Shown here: piece after piece, positions 61,365-64,000 of the stretch
Layout of the letters: each line of letters begins with the position of its first letter
How positions within the stretch are numbered: the first letter of the stretch is position 1
Origin: Sphaerotilus hippei
Lineage (GTDB): Bacteria; Pseudomonadota; Gammaproteobacteria; Burkholderiales; Burkholderiaceae_C
NCBI RefSeq assembly: GCF_003201595.1
Contig: NZ_QJJS01000010.1
Location: forward strand, 1-64,000
DNA length: 64,000 nucleotides
Reading direction: 5' to 3'
Made by a program: the position numbers and the translations under genes
The notes under the pieces: generated by a model
What the model saw: the letters and a program-made list of their open reading frames with translations, nothing else
What the model was told of the DNA's origin: nothing
Databases searched by the model: none

Positions 61365-62432
61365 ATGTCCCATCTTCAGATCCAGCACCTGCACAAGCGG
61401 TTCGGTGCCTTCACGGCGCTGGATGACCTCAGTCTGTCGGTCGCGCGCGGTGAATTCGTGGTGCTGCTCGGCCCGTCAGGCTGTGGCAAGACGACCTTGC
61501 TGCGCACCATCGCCGGCCTGGAGCATCAGGACAGCGGGCAGATCGTGCATGCCGGGCGCGACATCTCCCGGCTTTCGCCCGCCGAGCGTGACTACGGCAT
61601 CGTGTTCCAGTCCTACGCGCTGTTTCCCAACCTCGATGTGGGCCAGAACGTGGCCTATGGCCTGAACCGGCGCCGCGCGGGCCGCGAGGCGCACCGCCAG
61701 CGGGTCGACGAGATGCTGGCGCTGGTCGGCCTGCCGGGCACCGAGGACAAGTACCCTTCGCAGCTCTCGGGCGGGCAGCAGCAGCGCATCGCGCTGGCCA
61801 GGGCACTGGCCACGCGGCCCGATCTGCTCTTGCTGGATGAGCCGCTGTCGGCTCTGGATGCGATCGAGCGCGTGCGCCTGCGCTCGGAGATCCGCAAGCT
61901 GCAGCAGACCCTGGGCGTGACCACGATCATGGTCACGCACGACCAGGAAGAAGCGCTGTCGATGGCCGACCGCGTGGTGGTGATGCGCAGCGGACGCATC
62001 CAGCAGGTGGGGACGCCGCAGGGCGTGTACCACGCGCCGAGCAATGACTTCGTGGCCGATTTCATCGGCCGCAGCAACCTGATCGACGCCCAGGCCAGCG
62101 ACGAGCACCATGTGCGGCATGGCGGCCTCACGCTGCACACGCATGCCGGCCTGGTGCCGGGTCGGCGCTACCGCTTCAATGTGCGTCCCGAGGACATCAG
62201 CCTGCTCGACGGCTGGGCTCCGGTGGCCAACAGCTTCCATGCCCATGCCGACAAGTGCGAGTTCCTGGGCGCGTTCTGGCTGGTCACGCTGACGCCCGTG
62301 GCGGGGGGCATGCCACCGATCGTGGCGCAGTTCTCCAGCAACTACCTGGCCGGTCGCCCCATCCAGCCCGGTGCCCTGCTGCGCCTGGCCATTCCCGCCG
62401 GAAAGCTGTTGCCGATGCAGGTGTCGGCATGA
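61365..62432 (+). CDS. phnT: 2-aminoethylphosphonate ABC transporter ATPase
   Basis: A 355-aa ATP-binding subunit. Walker A is GPSGCGKTT (residues 36-44), the Q loop FQSYALFPNL, the signature LSGGQQQRIALARAL, Walker B LLLLDEPLSALD and the switch His in MVTHDQEEAL. A C-terminal TOBE domain (residues about 270-350; RYRFNVRPEDISLLDG) is present, as in PhnT and PotA-type ATPases. It begins 78 nt after phnS, and its stop codon overlaps the permease start (ATGA). Confidence 0.9.
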   Translation: MSHLQIQHLHKRFGAFTALDDLSLSVARGEFVVLLGPSGCGKTTLLRTIAGLEHQDSGQIVHAGRDISRLSPAERDYGIVFQSYALFPNLDVGQNVAYGLNRRRAGREAHRQRVDEMLALVGLPGTEDKYPSQLSGGQQQRIALARALATRPDLLLLDEPLSALDAIERVRLRSEIRKLQQTLGVTTIMVTHDQEEALSMADRVVVMRSGRIQQVGTPQGVYHAPSNDFVADFIGRSNLIDAQASDEHHVRHGGLTLHTHAGLVPGRRYRFNVRPEDISLLDGWAPVANSFHAHADKCEFLGAFWLVTLTPVAGGMPPIVAQFSSNYLAGRPIQPGALLRLAIPAGKLLPMQVSA

Positions 62433-64000
62433 GCAGCAGCCTCACGTCGGGTGCTGGCTGGGCCGCTCGTCCGAGCCGCAGCGAGCGTGGCAGCTCCGCG
62501 CTGCTGCTGGCGGCGGCGGCGCTGCTGTGCCTGTTCCTGCTGCTGCCGATGGGCGCGCTGTTCAGCCACAGCCTGATCGATGCCCAGGGGCGCTGGCAGC
62601 TGACGCAGTTCCGCGCCTTCGCCAGCGCGCCGGGCACCGCCACGGCGATCTGGAACACCCTCTGGGTGGCCCTGGTCGTCACCGGCATCACCGTGCCGCT
62701 GGCCTTCGTGTATGCCTATGCCATCCAGCGCTCCTGCATGCCGTTCAAGGCACTGTGGCGCCTGCTGGGCCTGTCGCCGTTGCTCGGGCCTTCGCTGGTC
62801 GGCGCGATCGCCTTCATCCAGTGGTTCGGCACCCAGGGCGTGCTCAAGCCCTGGCTGGGCGACGCCAGCGTCTACGGCCCGCTGGGCATCGTGATGGCCA
62901 CGGTGTTCGCCAGCTTTCCGCATGCGCTGATGATCCTGATCGTGGCACTGGCCACTTCGGACGGCCGCTTGTACGAGGCGGCCGATGCGTTGCGCGCCAC
63001 ACGCTGGCGCCGGTTCCTCACCGTCACGCTGCCTTCGGCCAAATATGGCCTGATCAGCGCCGCGATGGTGGTGTTCTCGTACTCGGTCAGCGAGTTCGGC
63101 ATTCCCAAGGTCATCGGTGGCAACTTCCAGGTGCTGGCCGTCGAGATCTACGTGCAGGCCGTGGGCCAGCAGAACTTCGGCCGCGGGGCGGTGGTGGCCA
63201 TGGTGCTGCTCATGCCGGTGCTGCTGGCCTTCGCCGTGGATCTGAAGGTGCAGCGTCGGCAGCAGGCCAGTCTCACCTCACGGGCCGTGCCCTACGTGCC
63301 CAAGCCCGACGGGCGACGCGACACGCCGCTGCTGATCTGCACCGTGCTGGTGGCCGGCGCCATGGTGGCCGTGCTGGGCATGGCTGCGGCCACCTCGTTC
63401 ATCAGCTTCTGGCCCTACAACCTCGCGCCCACTCTGGACCACTACGCCTACGGCCTGGCCGAGGCTGGTGTGCTGAGCGCCTACCTGCACAGCCTGTGGA
63501 TGGCGCTGCTGACCGCGCTGACGGGCACGCCCTTCGTGTTCGTGACCGCCTACCTGCTGGAGAAGACCGGCCGCCGCGGGTCGTGGTTGCACACGGCCGT
63601 GCAGGCCCTGGCCTCGCTGCCGATGGGCGTGCCCGGCCTGGTGCTGGGCATCGGCTACATCCTGTTCTTCAACCAGCCGGGCCATCCGCTGGGCGGCCTG
63701 TACCAGAGCTTCACGATCCTGGTGATCGTCAACGTGGTGCACCACTACACCTCCTGCCACCTCACGGCGCTCACCGCGCTCAAGAGCCTGGACCGCGAGT
63801 TCGAGGCGGTGTCGGCCTCGCTGAAGGTGCCGCGCTGGGTGACGTTCCGGCGCGTGACGCTGCCGGTGTGCCTGCCTGCGGTGCTCGACATCTCGCGCTA
63901 CCTGTTCATCAACGCGATGACCACGGTGTCGGCGCTGGTGTTCCTCTATGCGCCGCACACGCTGCCGGCCTCGGTGGCCATCCTCAACCTCGACGAGGCC
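62429..64000 (+). CDS. phnU: 2-aminoethylphosphonate ABC transporter permease, two fused domains (runs off window)
   Basis: The frame is open for 524 codons to the last base of the window. It begins MSSSLTSGAGWAARPSRSER and has two BPD_transp_1 units in one chain, as in FbpB-like and 2-aminoethylphosphonate permeases: helices start near 25, and the first EAA loop reads YEAADALRATRWRRF at about 186, the second FEAVSASLKVPRWVTFRR at about 459. About eleven or twelve membrane helices are seen so far, and only the last few dozen residues should be missing. The start overlaps the ATPase stop codon, which implies translational coupling. Confidence 0.88.
   Translation, partial: MSSSLTSGAGWAARPSRSERGSSALLLAAAALLCLFLLLPMGALFSHSLIDAQGRWQLTQFRAFASAPGTATAIWNTLWVALVVTGITVPLAFVYAYAIQRSCMPFKALWRLLGLSPLLGPSLVGAIAFIQWFGTQGVLKPWLGDASVYGPLGIVMATVFASFPHALMILIVALATSDGRLYEAADALRATRWRRFLTVTLPSAKYGLISAAMVVFSYSVSEFGIPKVIGGNFQVLAVEIYVQAVGQQNFGRGAVVAMVLLMPVLLAFAVDLKVQRRQQASLTSRAVPYVPKPDGRRDTPLLICTVLVAGAMVAVLGMAAATSFISFWPYNLAPTLDHYAYGLAEAGVLSAYLHSLWMALLTALTGTPFVFVTAYLLEKTGRRGSWLHTAVQALASLPMGVPGLVLGIGYILFFNQPGHPLGGLYQSFTILVIVNVVHHYTSCHLTALTALKSLDREFEAVSASLKVPRWVTFRRVTLPVCLPAVLDISRYLFINAMTTVSALVFLYAPHTLPASVAILNLDEA

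Overview
The window looks like a piece of chromosome from a GC-rich betaproteobacterium of the order Burkholderiales (Comamonadaceae/Sphaerotilaceae-like). The reasons are the strongly GC-biased third codon positions, three orphan Bug/TctC-type solute-binding proteins, the many LysR regulators, and the Burkholderia-type 2-aminoethylphosphonate transport locus. No rRNA gene, complete tRNA gene or CRISPR array was seen.

Region 1 (1-2211) is different. It is visibly richer in A+T and holds the C-terminus of an IS630-family transposase and a two-gene operon (a membrane-anchored DUF4230-like protein and a coiled-coil protein). It ends at an exact 45-nt copy of the 3' half of a tRNA-Lys(CTT), followed at once by a strong intrinsic terminator. 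This is read as the right end (attR) of a genomic island that extends left of the window. A 43-bp repeat lies 154 bp inside this end and recurs at 17.9 kb.

Region 2 (2212-10900) is an iron locus: Fur box, FecI-type ECF sigma factor, FecR anti-sigma factor, TonB-dependent siderophore receptor with a signalling domain, then a binding protein, two FecCD-type permeases and an ATPase with overlapping ends. A shared 13-nt motif before fecR and the receptor gene may be the FecI-dependent promoter.

Region 3 (10900-25700) is mosaic: two gene remnants meeting at about 11.16 kb, an AraC regulator, a lipoprotein carboxylesterase, a LacI regulator divergent from a phytanoyl-CoA dioxygenase/Gfo-Idh-MocA pair, and an eroded ion-transport locus (calcium/sodium exchanger pseudogene, intact Na+/H+ antiporter, MarR, truncated ClC channel). 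It ends with a hybrid histidine kinase, an IS3 remnant and a chemoreceptor.

Region 4 (25700-32700) carries sugar-acid and hydroxy-acid catabolism: a Bug protein with L-talarate/galactarate dehydratase under a divergent LacI regulator with two identical operators, then a D-2-hydroxyacid dehydrogenase with two tandem Bug proteins and a divergent LysR.

Region 5 (32700-43300) holds redox and detoxification genes under LysR control: an SRPBCC / HIBADH-like / old yellow enzyme operon, a cupin-CMD fusion, an alcohol dehydrogenase pseudogene, an MFS pump, a LysR remnant, and an aldo/keto reductase divergent from its LysR.

Region 6 (43300-51300) has an NhaR-like regulator divergent from small HPF-like and TerB-like genes, a large GAF/PAS/GGDEF protein, and a probable divalent-metal cluster (CzcI-like, HupE-like, small periplasmic protein, EamA transporter with a histidine-rich tail).

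Region 7 (51300-64000) has tartrate dehydrogenase with divergent LysR, PaiB, a membrane diguanylate cyclase, a dCache chemoreceptor, a 75-aa protein, and the phosphonate transport locus phnR / phnS-phnT-permease, the last gene running off the window.
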